From: Butyrivibrio hungatei DSM 14810
GTDB lineage: Bacteria; Bacillota; Clostridia; Lachnospirales; Lachnospiraceae
Direction of reading: 5' to 3'
Assembly (NCBI RefSeq): GCF_900143205.1
Contig: NZ_FRDH01000009.1
Location: 62,001 to 126,000, forward strand
Length of the DNA: 64,000 nucleotides
In this document: positions 9,217 through 19,690 of the stretch, piece by piece
Layout of the letters: every line of letters starts with the position of its first letter
How positions within the stretch are numbered: position 1 is the stretch's first letter
The notes under the pieces: generated by a model
The model's database searches: none
Told to the model about the DNA's origin: nothing
What the model saw: the letters and a program-made list of their open reading frames with translations, nothing else
Translations under genes and position numbers: made by a program

Positions 9217-9232
9217 GGCTTCTCCTTTTAAA

Positions 9233-9268
9233 AAAGTGGAACCTTGAAATAACTCAAAGTTCCACTTT
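9233..9268 (-). terminator. Terminator between deoD and the response regulator gene
   Basis: On the minus strand AAAGTGGAAC pairs with GTTCCACTTT over a 16-base loop, followed by a run of T residues. It sits directly after deoD and directly before the response regulator ribosome binding site, so it may also act as an attenuator of read-through. Confidence 0.75.
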
Positions 9269-9282
9269 ATACACATTTTAAA

Positions 9283-9990
9283 TCAAAGCTGAATTGCTGT
9301 CTTAAGTGCGATCTCCATCATGTCTGTGAAGCTTGTCTGTCTCTCTTCTGCAGAAAGCTCTCCGCTCTTGAAGAGGTGATCAGAAATTGTAAGGATCGTG
9401 AGGGCATTCTTGTGTGCCTCTGCTGCGTTCATGTAAAGAGCTGGTGTCTCCATCTCAACTGCAAGCGCTCCTACGTTTCTGTAAAGTTCACTTTCGTTGC
9501 ACTTCTTGTAAAAAGCATCAGATGAAAGAACATCACCAACGTGATACTTAACTCCTTTTTCTTTTGCAAGAGCAACAGCCTTCTCTAAGATAGTGTAAGA
9601 TGCTGTTGGTGCAAATGTTCCAGGAAGTCCGAACTGGAATCCGTAATTTGAATCTGTGTGAGCTCCCATTGCAAATACAATGTCCATTACATTTACATCG
9701 TCCTGTAAACCACCGGCACTTCCAACTCTGATGATGTTGTCTACATCATAGAAATTGAAAAGCTCATAAGAATAAATTCCGATTGATGGAATTCCCATTC
9801 CGTGTCCCATTACAGAAACTTCTTTTCCTTCGTACTTACCTGTGAAACCGAGCATTCCTCTAACTTCATTGAAACACTTTACATCTGTAAGGAATGTCTC
9901 TGCAATAAATTTAGCTCTAAGTGGGTCACCAGGCATTAAGACTGTTTTTGCGATATCACCTTTTTCAGCGCTATTGTGTGGTGTTGCCAT
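9283..9990 (-). CDS. deoD: Purine nucleoside phosphorylase DeoD
   Basis: A cytoplasmic hexameric-type purine nucleoside phosphorylase of 235 residues that splits purine (deoxy)nucleosides with phosphate into base and (deoxy)ribose-1-phosphate for salvage. Family motifs visible: MPGDPLRAKFIAE near the N terminus, GHGMGIPSIGIYSYEL, RVGSAGGLQDDV, the nucleoside-binding EMETPALY, and TISDHL with the catalytic Asp. AAGGAG precedes the ATG. Length matches the family. It follows the DUF3881 gene by 17 bp in the same direction. Confidence 0.95.
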   Translation of the reverse strand: MATPHNSAEKGDIAKTVLMPGDPLRAKFIAETFLTDVKCFNEVRGMLGFTGKYEGKEVSVMGHGMGIPSIGIYSYELFNFYDVDNIIRVGSAGGLQDDVNVMDIVFAMGAHTDSNYGFQFGLPGTFAPTASYTILEKAVALAKEKGVKYHVGDVLSSDAFYKKCNESELYRNVGALAVEMETPALYMNAAEAHKNALTILTISDHLFKSGELSAEERQTSFTDMMEIALKTAIQL

Positions 9991-10007
9991 TTGTTTTCTC
10001 CTTTTCT

Positions 10008-10895
10008 TTAGTTGGTATCTGGGAAGTTAATATATCCTTGCATCCAGATATTACCTTTGAATCTTCTGCCTACCGCAGGCTCTCCTAAGAGATCCTTTTC
10101 ATTGATGCAGACATCAAACTCAAGATCATTACAATTTACTTTCATGATATGAACAGTCTCTTTGGTGAGGAAGTTTTCTACTTTTCTTGCCTCTACAATC
10201 TCACCAAGTACTGAATACTGATCGCACTCAACACCATATGGCATAAAGTACGTATCAACAAGACTATATACATCCTGCTTTCTGATTTTTTTAGAAAGAG
10301 TTGTATAAAGGTCCATATCATCAAGAGTCAGAGACTCGATTGCTGTCTCATCTCCTCTTCGCGCATTGTTAATGAGTTTATTTCTATAATTAGTTTTCTT
10401 TTTTGCTACTTCTTTTTCTTCTTCAGTCTTAGCTATTGGCATCATTATCTGACCTTTAGTTGATAGTGATGACAAGCTAAGAGTCGTTCCTCTTATTGGG
10501 AAATGATCCTCATTCTCATACTTAACGTATGGGATCATGTTCTGAAGATAGAAAATAAGAGTCACACCTAGTCTTGGTTCATTACACACTCCAGCATAAG
10601 AATACTGTGCTGCGTGCCTTTCGACATTGATGTCTTCTTCAGTACTGATGCCTGTTGGAACAAGATAAGGATAATAATATTCGTAAACGAATTTATCTTC
10701 CTCATCAAATTCACCGCAGACTGCTAGTCCTATTCCATCAGCGTAATCTCTTGCAAACTCAGCTAATATCATATTCTCATCTTTTGTGACATATGAACGC
10801 TTTCTTGCTTCCTGGATTGTGTCTGTTATAAGTTTTGTTAATTCTTTTCTATCCTTAAGATTGGAAAATCCAACTGCTCGCAAGAATTTGTGCAA
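10008..10895 (-). CDS. DUF3881 family protein
   Basis: A soluble protein of 295 residues that starts MHKFLRAVGFS, the hallmark beginning of DUF3881 proteins found near the origin in Lachnospiraceae. No catalytic motif is evident; the function is unknown. It lies between serS and deoD in a leftward run, 37 bp after serS, and is probably cotranscribed with them. A GAGGTG motif precedes the ATG. Confidence 0.8.
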   Translation of the reverse strand: MHKFLRAVGFSNLKDRKELTKLITDTIQEARKRSYVTKDENMILAEFARDYADGIGLAVCGEFDEEDKFVYEYYYPYLVPTGISTEEDINVERHAAQYSYAGVCNEPRLGVTLIFYLQNMIPYVKYENEDHFPIRGTTLSLSSLSTKGQIMMPIAKTEEEKEVAKKKTNYRNKLINNARRGDETAIESLTLDDMDLYTTLSKKIRKQDVYSLVDTYFMPYGVECDQYSVLGEIVEARKVENFLTKETVHIMKVNCNDLEFDVCINEKDLLGEPAVGRRFKGNIWMQGYINFPDTN

Positions 10896-10932
10896 TGAGA
10901 TTTCACCTCTTTTCTAGTACCGTATTACTTAA

Positions 10933-12219
10933 TTACTTTGTTGGAACAAGCACTTCTTTTCCACCCATATATGGACGAAGTACTTCAGGAATTCTAACGC
11001 TTCCATCTGCCTGAAGGTTGTTCTCAAGGAATGCGATGAGCATTCTTGGTGGAGCAACAACAGTATTATTAAGTGTGTGAGCAAGATAGTTTCCATCCTT
11101 GCCCTTAATTCTGATTTTAAGTCTTCTAGCCTGAGCATCTCCAAGATTTGAGCAGCTACCTACTTCGAAGTACTTCTTCTGTCTTGGTGACCAAGCTTCT
11201 ACGTCACAAGACTTGCACTTAAGATCTGCAAGGTCTCCTGAGCAGCACTCAAGTGTACGAACAGGAATATCCATAGATCTGAAAAGATCTACTGTATTCT
11301 TCCAAAGCTTGTCATACCATTCCTTTGATTCTTCTGGCTTACAGATTACTACCATCTCCTGCTTTTCGAACTGATGAATTCTGTAAACACCTCTCTCTTC
11401 AATACCGTGAGCACCCTTCTCTTTTCTAAAGCATGGAGAATAACTTGTAAGTGCCTTTGGTACATCTTCTTCTGGAATGATCTGGTCGATGAACTTACCG
11501 ATCATTGAATGCTCACTTGTTCCAATAAGGTAAAGGTCTTCGCCTTCGATCTTATACATCATTGCTTCCATTTCTGGGAAGCTCATAACACCTGCTACTA
11601 CGTTTCCATGAATCATGAAAGGTGGTACGCAGTATGTAAATCCTCTGTCAATCATGAAATCTCTTGCATATGAGATAACTGCTGAGTGAAGTCTTGCGAT
11701 GTCACCCATGAGATAATAGAATCCATTACCTGCTACTCTTCTAGCTGCGTCAAGATCAATACCATCGAATCTCTCCATGATATCTGTGTGATATGGAATC
11801 TCAAAATCAGGAACTACTGGATCACCATACTTCTGGATCTCAACGTTCTGAGAATCGTCTTTTCCGATAGGTACTGTATCATCGATGATCTGTGGAATGA
11901 TCATCATCTTATTTGTAACCTGCTCATCAAGTTCTTTCTGCTTAGCTTCAAGATTTTCAAGCTCTGCAGCTTCTTTAGCTACTTCATCCTTAAGGGCCAT
12001 GGCCTCATCTTTTTTGCCCTGAGCCATAAGTCCACCGATTTCCTTAGAAATCTTGTTTCTGTGAGCACGGATTTCGTCTGCTTTCTGCTGGTTTGTTCTT
12101 CTTTCTTCATCCAACTTGATTACTTCATCTACGAGAGGAAGCTTCTCATCCTGGAATTTTTTCTTGATGTTTTCTCTTACCACATCTGGATTTTCACGTA
12201 AAAATTTAATGTCGATCAT
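10933..12219 (-). CDS. serS: Serine--tRNA ligase
   Basis: A class II aminoacyl-tRNA synthetase of 428 residues that charges tRNA(Ser). Residues ~28-105 form the charged antiparallel coiled-coil arm that grips the long variable loop of tRNA(Ser). Motif 2 (FRKEKGAHGIEERGVYR then HQFEKQEM) and motif 3 (PPRMLIAFLENNL) are intact, and GTSEHSMIG is the serine-binding segment. The ATG at 12219 is preceded by GGAGGAG; the longer frame from 12234 runs through this site. It is a housekeeping gene of the origin-proximal leftward cluster. Confidence 0.97.
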   Translation of the reverse strand: MIDIKFLRENPDVVRENIKKKFQDEKLPLVDEVIKLDEERRTNQQKADEIRAHRNKISKEIGGLMAQGKKDEAMALKDEVAKEAAELENLEAKQKELDEQVTNKMMIIPQIIDDTVPIGKDDSQNVEIQKYGDPVVPDFEIPYHTDIMERFDGIDLDAARRVAGNGFYYLMGDIARLHSAVISYARDFMIDRGFTYCVPPFMIHGNVVAGVMSFPEMEAMMYKIEGEDLYLIGTSEHSMIGKFIDQIIPEEDVPKALTSYSPCFRKEKGAHGIEERGVYRIHQFEKQEMVVICKPEESKEWYDKLWKNTVDLFRSMDIPVRTLECCSGDLADLKCKSCDVEAWSPRQKKYFEVGSCSNLGDAQARRLKIRIKGKDGNYLAHTLNNTVVAPPRMLIAFLENNLQADGSVRIPEVLRPYMGGKEVLVPTK

Positions 12220-12283
12220 TTCGATCTCCTCCAAGTTATATATTAATATATTTTAAGCAATTTAATTTATTGCTATTTATAGC

Positions 12284-12805
12284 TTATCTGTTTGTGCTGT
12301 CGAGTGCCAGGTCAAGAGCTTTTTTCTCCTCGCCGCTTAATTCGACATCTGCCATCCCGGCATTGACCTCTTTTGAATATGAATAGTTAATTCCGTCTGT
12401 TCCATGAACTGAGTTAAGAAGGAATCCGTTATCATTTTCATCTAAAAGACAAAGTGCAAAACTTAGTTTTCCTCCGCTCTGATTGAAAGCGTCGTATTTC
12501 TCAAGACCTATCTTCTGGAATGTTCTAGCCATTCGCTTATTGATATCGATGATGTCTTTTCTGTTTTTCTCATTTTCACTTCTGATCAGTCTGTTATCAT
12601 GGAAAAGTCCAACAATCTCATCTTCAAGTGACTGAGCTTCTTTACCCTGCATGAACTTATTATATTTTCTTTCAAGCTTTTTGAACTTCACTCTTGTTAC
12701 AATAAGAAAAACAAGTAATACCAGAATAAGTACAAATGCTGCGATAAATAAATAAGCTGGGTCAAGATTTCCAATTCCAAGTAAGTTAAATAATTCGCTG
12801 TTCAT
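12284..12805 (-). CDS. DUF4446 family membrane-anchored protein
   Basis: A 173-residue protein with one TM helix at ~17-41, a charged coiled-coil stretch (~42-95) and a C-terminal globular region with FALCLLDENDNGFLLNSV, matching DUF4446 of Firmicutes. It sits 13 bp after parB, a position typical for this family, which suggests a link to chromosome segregation or the envelope, but no function is known. The C-terminal domain would be cytoplasmic if the N terminus is outside. Confidence 0.8.
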   Translation of the reverse strand: MNSELFNLLGIGNLDPAYLFIAAFVLILVLLVFLIVTRVKFKKLERKYNKFMQGKEAQSLEDEIVGLFHDNRLIRSENEKNRKDIIDINKRMARTFQKIGLEKYDAFNQSGGKLSFALCLLDENDNGFLLNSVHGTDGINYSYSKEVNAGMADVELSGEEKKALDLALDSTNR

Positions 12806-12818
12806 TTTTTATCTCCAT

Positions 12819-13721
12819 TCATCCTTTGCAAAGTCTATCAGTGATTTTTTCAAGATCGTCATTACTATAGAATTCTATTTCGATCTTTCCTGTTCCATCA
12901 CCTTTGGAGATAATTTCTACCTTGGTACCAATTGCCTGTTTGCATTTTTCTGAAAGACTAGAATAAACTGCATCGAGGCTTGCCTTGTTAGCAACTGTCT
13001 TCTTTGGCTTTGATGTCTTTCCAAGATTTTTAACTAATTTTTCTGTTTCGCGGACACTTAGCTTCTCATCAAAAACTTTTTGTGCAAGTGTGATCTGCTC
13101 TTCTTCATTTTCAATTGAAATAAGTGCTCTTGCGTGTCCTGTTGATATCTTGCCCTCGATGACCATCTGTCTAACATGATCACAGAGCTTTAATAATCTG
13201 AGAGAATTTGTAATAGTTACTCTACTCTTTGATACCTTATCAGCTACAACGTCCTGTGTATATCCGAAGTCATCTATGAGCTTTTTATAAGCAAGAGCTT
13301 CTTCAATTGGATTGATGTCTTCTCTCTGAATATTATCAATTAGACCAATCTCTGCAATTTCCTGCTCAGTAAGGTCTTTGATTATTACTGGTACTTCTTT
13401 GAGGCCGGCTTTCTTTGCGGCTCTCCATCTTCTCTCACCACCAACTATTTCATAGTGGTCTTTCTTATCTGTAACAATAAGAGGATTGATGATTCCGAAC
13501 TGTTTGATTGAATCTGCAAGTTCAATCAATGTATCCTCATCAAAAGTCTTTCTTGGCTGACTTCTGTTTGGCTCAATCTTTGTAATGTTAAGTTTAACTA
13601 CCTGTCCATCAACAGGTGGTGTTACAGCTTCTGGCTTTTTTGCTGTAGTAGCAACCTTTGCTGGAATTATTGAATCGAGTCCTTTACCGAGTCCCCTCTT
13701 TGCGTTCTTTGGTACTGCCAT
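12819..13721 (-). CDS. parB: Chromosome-partitioning protein ParB (Spo0J)
   Basis: A 300-residue CTP-dependent DNA clamp that loads at parS and spreads to organise the origin region. Visible parts: the N-terminal GLGKGLDSIIP peptide that touches ParA, the CTP-binding box GERRWRAAKKAG, the HTH around DVVADKVSKSRVTITNSLRL, and a C-terminal dimerisation domain. The ATG at 13721 has GGAGGGG nine bases upstream; longer frames overlap parA. Its likely targets are the parS sites at 14704 and 14753. Confidence 0.95.
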   Translation of the reverse strand: MAVPKNAKRGLGKGLDSIIPAKVATTAKKPEAVTPPVDGQVVKLNITKIEPNRSQPRKTFDEDTLIELADSIKQFGIINPLIVTDKKDHYEIVGGERRWRAAKKAGLKEVPVIIKDLTEQEIAEIGLIDNIQREDINPIEEALAYKKLIDDFGYTQDVVADKVSKSRVTITNSLRLLKLCDHVRQMVIEGKISTGHARALISIENEEEQITLAQKVFDEKLSVRETEKLVKNLGKTSKPKKTVANKASLDAVYSSLSEKCKQAIGTKVEIISKGDGTGKIEIEFYSNDDLEKITDRLCKG

Positions 13722-13734
13722 TTTCCCCTCCAAC

Positions 13735-14511
13735 TTACTCAAATATTCTATCTATTACTTCATCTGCTAATAATCTGTACGCTTCAGCACCAGCAGATTT
13801 TGGTTCATACACATTAATAGGAAGTCCATAACTTGGAGCTTCTGCTAGCCTAATATTTCTAGGAATAATTGTCTTATAAACATTTTCCTGAATGTGCTCT
13901 TTTACATTCTCTACTACCTGAAGTGAAAGGTTTGTTCTTGAATCAAACATTGTAAATACTACACCTTCCATCTCGAGTTCAGGATTAAGTCTGTCTTTTA
14001 CAAGGTTAACTGTATGTACTAACTGACTAAGTCCTTCAAGTGCGTAATACTCACACTGAATTGGAACTAATACTGTGTTAGCAGTTGTCATAGCATTAAC
14101 TGTTAACATACTAAGTGATGGTGGACAATCAATAATTATAAAATCATAGTTATCTTTCACATTACTGATTGCTTCTCTAAGAATATATTCTTTCTGATCT
14201 GCATCAATCAATTCGATTTCTACAGCTGCAAGATTTACATTAGATGGAATGATATCTACTCCATCTAATCCCTCAACTACATTTTCTTTAATAGCTTCTT
14301 CTGTTGAACACTCGCCTATCATGAGTTCGTAGATTGTGTTCTCTAATTCATTCTTGTCTAATCCAAATCCGCTAGTTGTATTACCCTGTGGATCTGTATC
14401 GATGACCAATACCTTTTTCCCTTTTTCAGCAAGAGCAGCTGATAAGTTGATGGACGTTGTAGTCTTACCAACTCCGCCCTTCTGGTTTGCAATAGCAATA
14501 ACTCTTCCCAT
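13735..14511 (-). CDS. parA: Chromosome-partitioning ATPase ParA (Soj)
   Basis: A 258-residue ParA/MinD-type ATPase. The deviant Walker A KGGVGKTT is at residues ~10-17, with DTDPQGNTTSG as Walker A' and IIIDCPPSLS as Walker B. It binds DNA as an ATP dimer and is recycled by ParB. Of three possible starts I chose the ATG at 14511, which sits 4 bases after AGGAGG. It lies just upstream of parB and next to two parS sites, the standard arrangement near Firmicute origins. Confidence 0.95.
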   Translation of the reverse strand: MGRVIAIANQKGGVGKTTTSINLSAALAEKGKKVLVIDTDPQGNTTSGFGLDKNELENTIYELMIGECSTEEAIKENVVEGLDGVDIIPSNVNLAAVEIELIDADQKEYILREAISNVKDNYDFIIIDCPPSLSMLTVNAMTTANTVLVPIQCEYYALEGLSQLVHTVNLVKDRLNPELEMEGVVFTMFDSRTNLSLQVVENVKEHIQENVYKTIIPRNIRLAEAPSYGLPINVYEPKSAGAEAYRLLADEVIDRIFE

Positions 14512-14703
14512 CATTCCTCCTAAATCTAACACACTAATGTGATTATATCATAATTATTCTTATATAGACTCATACCTGAGTGTATTTTCAAAGACTTTTT
14601 CTTTATTACAATATCTTGTATACCTAAATTGTTCGGTTTCACAATACAATTTCTGCGTATTATTAATGTTTCACGATTATTTTTACAATATCTTGGGCAT
14701 TAA

Positions 14704-14719
14704 TGTTTCACGTGAAACA
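14704..14719. promoter_or_regulatory. parS centromere site 1
   Basis: A perfect 16-base palindrome TGTTTCACGTGAAACA, identical to the core ParB/Spo0J binding site of Firmicutes, located between rsmG and parA. Confidence 0.95.
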
Positions 14720-14752
14720 ATTATTTGTATTATGAATTTTATTAAATTTGAA

Positions 14753-14768
14753 TGTTTCACGTGAAACA
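14753..14768. promoter_or_regulatory. parS centromere site 2
   Basis: A second perfect TGTTTCACGTGAAACA, 49 bp from the first. A half site TGTTTCACG is also present at 14667-14675. The rest of the 292-bp gap between rsmG and parA is AT-rich and presumably holds the parA promoter. Confidence 0.95.
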
Positions 14769-14803
14769 TTCAGATTAACTGCAACATCTGAACACTAGAT
14801 ATA

Positions 14804-15541
14804 TTAAAGTGGTTGTTTAGAAGGAACTCCTGCTTTACGAGGATACTTCTTTGATGTGTTTTCTTTCTTTTCAACCAAACAGATAGTCCTACTAATATCT
14901 GAATTAGGAAGCATGAACTCATTTGCTGAAAGAAGTTTGCCTCCTAAAAGATGAATTGCACCCTTAGCTGCATTTAGTTCATCGGCTGCTTTTTCACTCT
15001 TATATGCAATAAATGTTCCACCTACTTTTACATAAGGTAAACAATACTCAGATAAAGTAGACATATTGGCTACTGCCCTGGAAACTGAGATGTCAAATGT
15101 TTCGCGGAGAGAATCTGACTTAGCAGAGGAATAATCTTCTGCTCTTCCATGAAGTGTCTTGATACTTCCCTCTGAATTAAGACCAAGTTCATCAATTACT
15201 TCATTCAAAAAATTAAGTCTCTTATTTAATGAATCAAGTAATGTCATATTCAAATGAGGAAAAACAATCTTAAGTGGTACACTAGGAAATCCTGCTCCGG
15301 TACCAACATCAATAAGACTAAAATCGGATTTGTTAAAATCAAAATACTTACATGATGAAACACTATCAACAAAGTGAAGCTTACATACATCTTGAAACTC
15401 TGTGATAGCTGTAAGATTCATTACTTCATTCCACTTAATGAGAAGTTCATAGTATTTATTAAATTGATCAAGCTGCTTATCAGATAGTTCGATTCCAAGA
15501 TCAGAAAAATCTTTTAGCATTAGTTCGTATTTATTTCTCAT
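14804..15541 (-). CDS. rsmG: 16S rRNA (guanine-N7)-methyltransferase RsmG (GidB)
   Basis: An SAM-dependent methyltransferase of 245 residues that methylates G527 (E. coli numbering) of 16S rRNA. The SAM-binding motif is [17 protein letters not shown], followed by [10 protein letters not shown] and the late motif [10 protein letters not shown]. The C terminus carries the basic tail typical of the family ([14 protein letters not shown]). The ATG at 15541 overlaps the end of mnmG, with GAGG 8 bases upstream; two further in-frame ATGs upstream are less well placed. Confidence 0.94.
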   Translation of the reverse strand: MRNKYELMLKDFSDLGIELSDKQLDQFNKYYELLIKWNEVMNLTAITEFQDVCKLHFVDSVSSCKYFDFNKSDFSLIDVGTGAGFPSVPLKIVFPHLNMTLLDSLNKRLNFLNEVIDELGLNSEGSIKTLHGRAEDYSSAKSDSLRETFDISVSRAVANMSTLSEYCLPYVKVGGTFIAYKSEKAADELNAAKGAIHLLGGKLLSANEFMLPNSDISRTICLVEKKENTSKKYPRKAGVPSKQPL

Positions 15542-17447
15542 CAGCATTTCCTCTATATAGAGAATCAAGGTAAATTAAAAGTACACTTACATCTGCAGGA
15601 TTAACACCGCCAATTCTAGATGCCTGTCCTATATTAACTGGTCTGAACTTTTTAAGCTTCTGTCTCGCTTCAAGTCTAAGACTACTAACATCATCATAAT
15701 CAATATCAGCCGGTATTAATTTCTTTTCAAGTTTCTTGAACTGTTCCACCTGTCTCTGCTGTCTATCAATATAACCTTCGTATCTGATAGTAATCTCAAC
15801 CTGTTCAATAACATCAGCTGGAAGTTCTACTCTCTCACTATCAATCTCACTTAAAGATTCATAATCAAATTCTGGTCTACAGATAAGTTCAGCTAATGAT
15901 GTTGCTGTCTTAAGAGTAGAACTATTATGTCTCTCCATAAAGTCCTGAATCTTAGCATTTGCTCCAACAACAGTTTTCTTTAAACGAGCAACTTCCTTTT
16001 CAATAAGATCAATCTTAGTAAGAAGTTTTTGATATCTTTCTTCATCAATAAGGCCAACTTCATAACCAAGTTTACGAAGTCTGATATCAGCATTATCCTG
16101 TCTAAGTAAAAGTCTATACTCAGCTCTTGAAGTCATCATTCTATATGGTTCTAAGTTTTCTTTAGTTACCAGATCATCAACTAAAACACCGATATATCCT
16201 TCTGATCTATCAATAGAAATATATGGTTTTCCAAGAATTTGCATTGCTGCATTAATTCCAGCATAAAGTCCTTGAGCTGCAGCTTCTTCATATCCACTAC
16301 TTCCATTAAACTGTCCAGCACTGAATAAGCCCTTAATATTTTTTATCTCAAGTGTAGGATGGAGCTGTCCAGGACAAAGACAATCATACTCGATAGCATA
16401 AGCATTTTTTACAATACGACAATTCTCTAAACCAGGAACAGTTCTATACATTGCAATCTGAACATCTTCAGGTAAAGAAGAAGACATTCCATCTATATAC
16501 ATCTCATTAGTAAAAGTTCCTTCAGGTTCTACAAAAACCTGATGTCTCTCATGATCAGGAAACTTAACAACCTTATCTTCAATAGAAGGGCAATATCTAG
16601 GGCCAACACCTTCGATGATACCAGCATAGATAGGCGATCTATCAATGTTATTTCGTATTATTTCATGTGTCTTTTCGTTGGTGTATGTCAACCAGCAAGA
16701 AACCTGCGGTCTCTGAACACTATCTGGATCTGTATCAAAAGAAAATGGAACAACAGGAGTATCACCAAACTGCTCAGACATCTTGGAATAATCAATTGTA
16801 TTACCATCCATTCGAGCAGGTGTACCAGTCTTAAATCTTCTGAGTTCAATGCCTGCTTTCATAAGTGAGTCAGATAAAAGATTTGAAGGCTGAAGTCCAT
16901 TAGGACCACTGTAAGTAATAGCTTCACCTGTAAGACATCTACTTTTAAGATATGTTCCAGTACAAAGAATTACAGCCTTTGCCTCATAAGTGATTCCTGA
17001 AAAAATCTTTACACCTGTGATCTTATGAATATATCCATCTTCAGTAGTATCATCAAAAAGAATCTCAGAAACTTCTGCCTGTTTAATAGTAAGATGATCC
17101 TGATGCTCTAAAACTTTTTTCATTTCTTTAGAGTATTCCATCTTATCAGCCTGACATCTAAGAGAATGAACAGCAGGACCCTTAGAAGTATTGAGCATCT
17201 TAGACTGTAAAAAAGTCTTATCTATATTTTTACCCATTTCTCCACCAAGGGCATCAATTTCTCTAACAAGATGTCCCTTAGAAGATCCACCAATATGAGG
17301 ATTACAAGGCATGAATGCTATATTATCAGCACTCATTGTAAAAATAATAGTTTCAAGTCCAAGTCTGCTACAAGCAAGAGCAGCTTCACATCCAGCATGA
17401 CCAGCACCAACAACTATTACATCAAATTTTTCTTTAATATCTATCAT
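15531..17447 (-). CDS. mnmG: tRNA uridine-5-carboxymethylaminomethyl modification enzyme MnmG (GidA)
   Basis: A 638-residue FAD-dependent enzyme that works in a complex with MnmE to modify U34 in the wobble position of tRNAs. The N terminus has the dinucleotide motif [27 protein letters not shown] and [12 protein letters not shown] are signature segments of the GidA family. Its start follows the mnmE stop codon by one base with no clear ribosome binding site of its own, pointing to translational coupling. It overlaps rsmG by 11 bp. Confidence 0.97.
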   Translation of the reverse strand: MIDIKEKFDVIVVGAGHAGCEAALACSRLGLETIIFTMSADNIAFMPCNPHIGGSSKGHLVREIDALGGEMGKNIDKTFLQSKMLNTSKGPAVHSLRCQADKMEYSKEMKKVLEHQDHLTIKQAEVSEILFDDTTEDGYIHKITGVKIFSGITYEAKAVILCTGTYLKSRCLTGEAITYSGPNGLQPSNLLSDSLMKAGIELRRFKTGTPARMDGNTIDYSKMSEQFGDTPVVPFSFDTDPDSVQRPQVSCWLTYTNEKTHEIIRNNIDRSPIYAGIIEGVGPRYCPSIEDKVVKFPDHERHQVFVEPEGTFTNEMYIDGMSSSLPEDVQIAMYRTVPGLENCRIVKNAYAIEYDCLCPGQLHPTLEIKNIKGLFSAGQFNGSSGYEEAAAQGLYAGINAAMQILGKPYISIDRSEGYIGVLVDDLVTKENLEPYRMMTSRAEYRLLLRQDNADIRLRKLGYEVGLIDEERYQKLLTKIDLIEKEVARLKKTVVGANAKIQDFMERHNSSTLKTATSLAELICRPEFDYESLSEIDSERVELPADVIEQVEITIRYEGYIDRQQRQVEQFKKLEKKLIPADIDYDDVSSLRLEARQKLKKFRPVNIGQASRIGGVNPADVSVLLIYLDSLYRGNADEK

Positions 17448-17448
17448 C

Positions 17449-18870
17449 TTATTTACCCATACAGAACTTAGAGAAGATTTCTTCTACAAGATCATCTCCA
17501 ACTTCTTCACCAATTATTTCACCTAAAGAAGCATAAGCATTTATGAGATCGACAGTAAAAAAATCTTCTGAAAGATTTTTATCAATACTATCAATCACTA
17601 GATTTAAACTATCATAGGCTTGTCTTAAAAGATCTTTGTGTCTTAAATTAGTAATATATATTTCCTGCTTTGGAACAATATCACCATTAAGGAAAAGTTT
17701 AGACACAGCATCTTTTAGTTCATCGATTCCCTGTCCTTTAAGCATTGAAGTACTAATAACAGGTAAATACTCATCTGATGAACATGAAAAAAGCATACGA
17801 ACAATATCTTCTGTTATTTTTATATCATCAGAAAGATCATTCTTATTAAGAAGAACAATGGTCTTCTTATCCTTACAAAGGTTAATGATTTCTTTATCTT
17901 CATCATCTGTATCAGAAGTAGAATCCATAATATATAAAACAAGATCTGCTTCTTCAACTTTGCTTTTGGCTTTATCAACTCCGATCTTCTCAATCACATC
18001 ATCTGTGTTGCGAATACCAGCAGTATCAATAACATGAAGAACAATATCTCCCAGTCTAACAGTCTCTTCAATAATATCTCTTGTAGTACCAGCAATATCA
18101 GTAACTATCGCCCTCTCATCTCCAGTAAGTGCATTTAAAAGAGATGATTTACCAGCATTAGGCTTACCAACAATAACGGTTTTGATTCCATCTTTTCTGA
18201 TCTTACCTTCATCCGCTGTACTAACTAATCTATCAATATCTGAAATAATAGGTTTTATTATTTCTTTTAATCTATCAGGAAAACCATCAAGGTCATAATT
18301 TTCAGGATCATCAAGAGCAGATTCAATAAATGCCATCTGATAAAGAATCTTTTCTCTTATCTCTTTTATCTTAGTAGAAATCTTTCCTTGAAGCTGTCTT
18401 CTGGAACTCTCAAGTGCAAAATTATTCTGAGCACTGATGATATCCATGATAGCTTCTGCTTTTGTAAGGTCTATCCTACCATTTAAAAAAGCTCTTTTTG
18501 TAAATTCACCTGGTTCAGCAAGTCTACAGCCATGATCGAGTAAAAGCTGTAATATCTGATTCATGATCAGCATTCCGCCATGAGAATTAATCTCAATAAC
18601 ATCTTCCTTGGTGTAACTATGAGGGGCTTTCATATATGAGATCATAACTTCATCAACGATATTTTCGCCGTCACAAATAAATCCATATTTAATGGTATTC
18701 GCTTCATGATCAAATAGGTCATGTTTATGAGAACCAGAAATATAGATTTCATTACAAATAGAAACAGCATCTTTACCACTAACTCTGATGATTCCGATTC
18801 CAGCATCAGACATAGCAGTTGCGATTGCACAGATTGTATCGTTGTTTAGATTATTCAAAACAGTAGACAT
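17449..18870 (-). CDS. mnmE: tRNA modification GTPase MnmE (TrmE)
   Basis: A 473-residue GTPase that partners MnmG. The N-terminal tetrahydrofolate-binding domain is followed by a helical domain and an inserted G domain with [12 protein letters not shown] (G1), GTTRD (G2), DTAGI (G3) and NKND (G4). The C-terminal CMGK contains the conserved catalytic Cys of the CxGK motif. GAGG lies 9 bases before the ATG. A hairpin upstream (18902-18932) separates it from jag. Confidence 0.97.
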   Translation of the reverse strand: MSTVLNNLNNDTICAIATAMSDAGIGIIRVSGKDAVSICNEIYISGSHKHDLFDHEANTIKYGFICDGENIVDEVMISYMKAPHSYTKEDVIEINSHGGMLIMNQILQLLLDHGCRLAEPGEFTKRAFLNGRIDLTKAEAIMDIISAQNNFALESSRRQLQGKISTKIKEIREKILYQMAFIESALDDPENYDLDGFPDRLKEIIKPIISDIDRLVSTADEGKIRKDGIKTVIVGKPNAGKSSLLNALTGDERAIVTDIAGTTRDIIEETVRLGDIVLHVIDTAGIRNTDDVIEKIGVDKAKSKVEEADLVLYIMDSTSDTDDEDKEIINLCKDKKTIVLLNKNDLSDDIKITEDIVRMLFSCSSDEYLPVISTSMLKGQGIDELKDAVSKLFLNGDIVPKQEIYITNLRHKDLLRQAYDSLNLVIDSIDKNLSEDFFTVDLINAYASLGEIIGEEVGDDLVEEIFSKFCMGK

Positions 18871-18901
18871 ATATGAAACCTCACTAATATTCTACTTAAA
18901 T

Positions 18902-18932
18902 AATACCCCTAGGAAGAAAACCTAGGGGTATT
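18902..18932 (-). terminator. Strong hairpin between jag and mnmE
   Basis: The arms AATACCCCTAGG and CCTAGGGGTATT are perfectly complementary (12 bp) around a 7-base loop. On the minus strand it is followed by an AT-rich tract without a long T run, so termination may be partial and mnmE could receive read-through. Confidence 0.65.
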
Positions 18933-18941
18933 TGGTTAACA

Positions 18942-19667
18942 TTATTTCTTTAATGTAACAACAACTCTTCTAAATGGTTCCTCACCTTCACTGTGTGTTG
19001 TAACATATCTATCATTCTGAAGTGCTGAATGAATGATTCTTCTCTCATAAGGATTCATTGGCTCAAGAGCAACTGACTGTCTTGACTTTCTAACCTTATA
19101 AGAAATATTCTTTGCAAGATTTTCAAGAGTAGCTTTTCTTCTCTCACGGTAGTTTTCTGTATCAACTTTAACGTGAACATACTCTGAAATATCTCTGTTT
19201 ACTACTAAAGAAATAAGATACTGAAGAGAATCAAGTGTCTGTCCTCTCTTACCAATGAGAACACCCATCTCTGCTCCACTAAGTTCAACATCTAAAATGC
19301 TATCATTTGAATTAAACTTAGTATCAACAGTAACTTCCATATTCATGGCTCCGAATACTTCCTTAAGGAAATCATTTGCTTTCTTGCAAAGCTCATCGCC
19401 ATTTATATCAGAAGAAGCGGCTTTCTTTTCAGCTTTAACTTCTGGCTTCTTCTCTTCTTTAACTTCTACTTTTGTCTCAACTGTCTCTTCTTTTTCTTCT
19501 TTAATTCTTGCTTTGATAACAGCTGGCTTAGCACCGATTCCTAAAAGACCAGCAGATCCAGCAGAAACAACTTCGTAATCAAGTTTATCACTAGTAACAA
19601 GTAGACTTTCACAAGCTTCTGTGATTGCTTCATCAACATTCTTTGCTGTGAACTCTTTATATTCCAT
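18942..19667 (-). CDS. jag: RNA-binding protein KhpB (Jag, SpoIIIJ-associated)
   Basis: A 241-residue cytoplasmic RNA-binding protein. It has a Jag-N domain (1-50), a charged Lys/Glu-rich linker (~55-90), a KH domain with GVLIGKRGQTLDSLQYL, and an R3H domain with NPYERRIIHSAL near the C terminus. In other Firmicutes it pairs with KhpA and affects cell elongation and division. GGGGAGG precedes the ATG. It lies directly after yidC, the conserved arrangement. Confidence 0.93.
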   Translation of the reverse strand: MEYKEFTAKNVDEAITEACESLLVTSDKLDYEVVSAGSAGLLGIGAKPAVIKARIKEEKEETVETKVEVKEEKKPEVKAEKKAASSDINGDELCKKANDFLKEVFGAMNMEVTVDTKFNSNDSILDVELSGAEMGVLIGKRGQTLDSLQYLISLVVNRDISEYVHVKVDTENYRERRKATLENLAKNISYKVRKSRQSVALEPMNPYERRIIHSALQNDRYVTTHSEGEEPFRRVVVTLKK

Positions 19668-19690
19668 TGTGACCTCCCCATATAAGGCAA

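Noticed and set aside
11686-12201. 171-codon open frame on the + strand opposite serS
   Set aside because: It lies entirely inside serS, has no ribosome binding site and its translation is rich in Phe, Ser, Leu and Ile in a pattern expected from antisense of a conserved gene.
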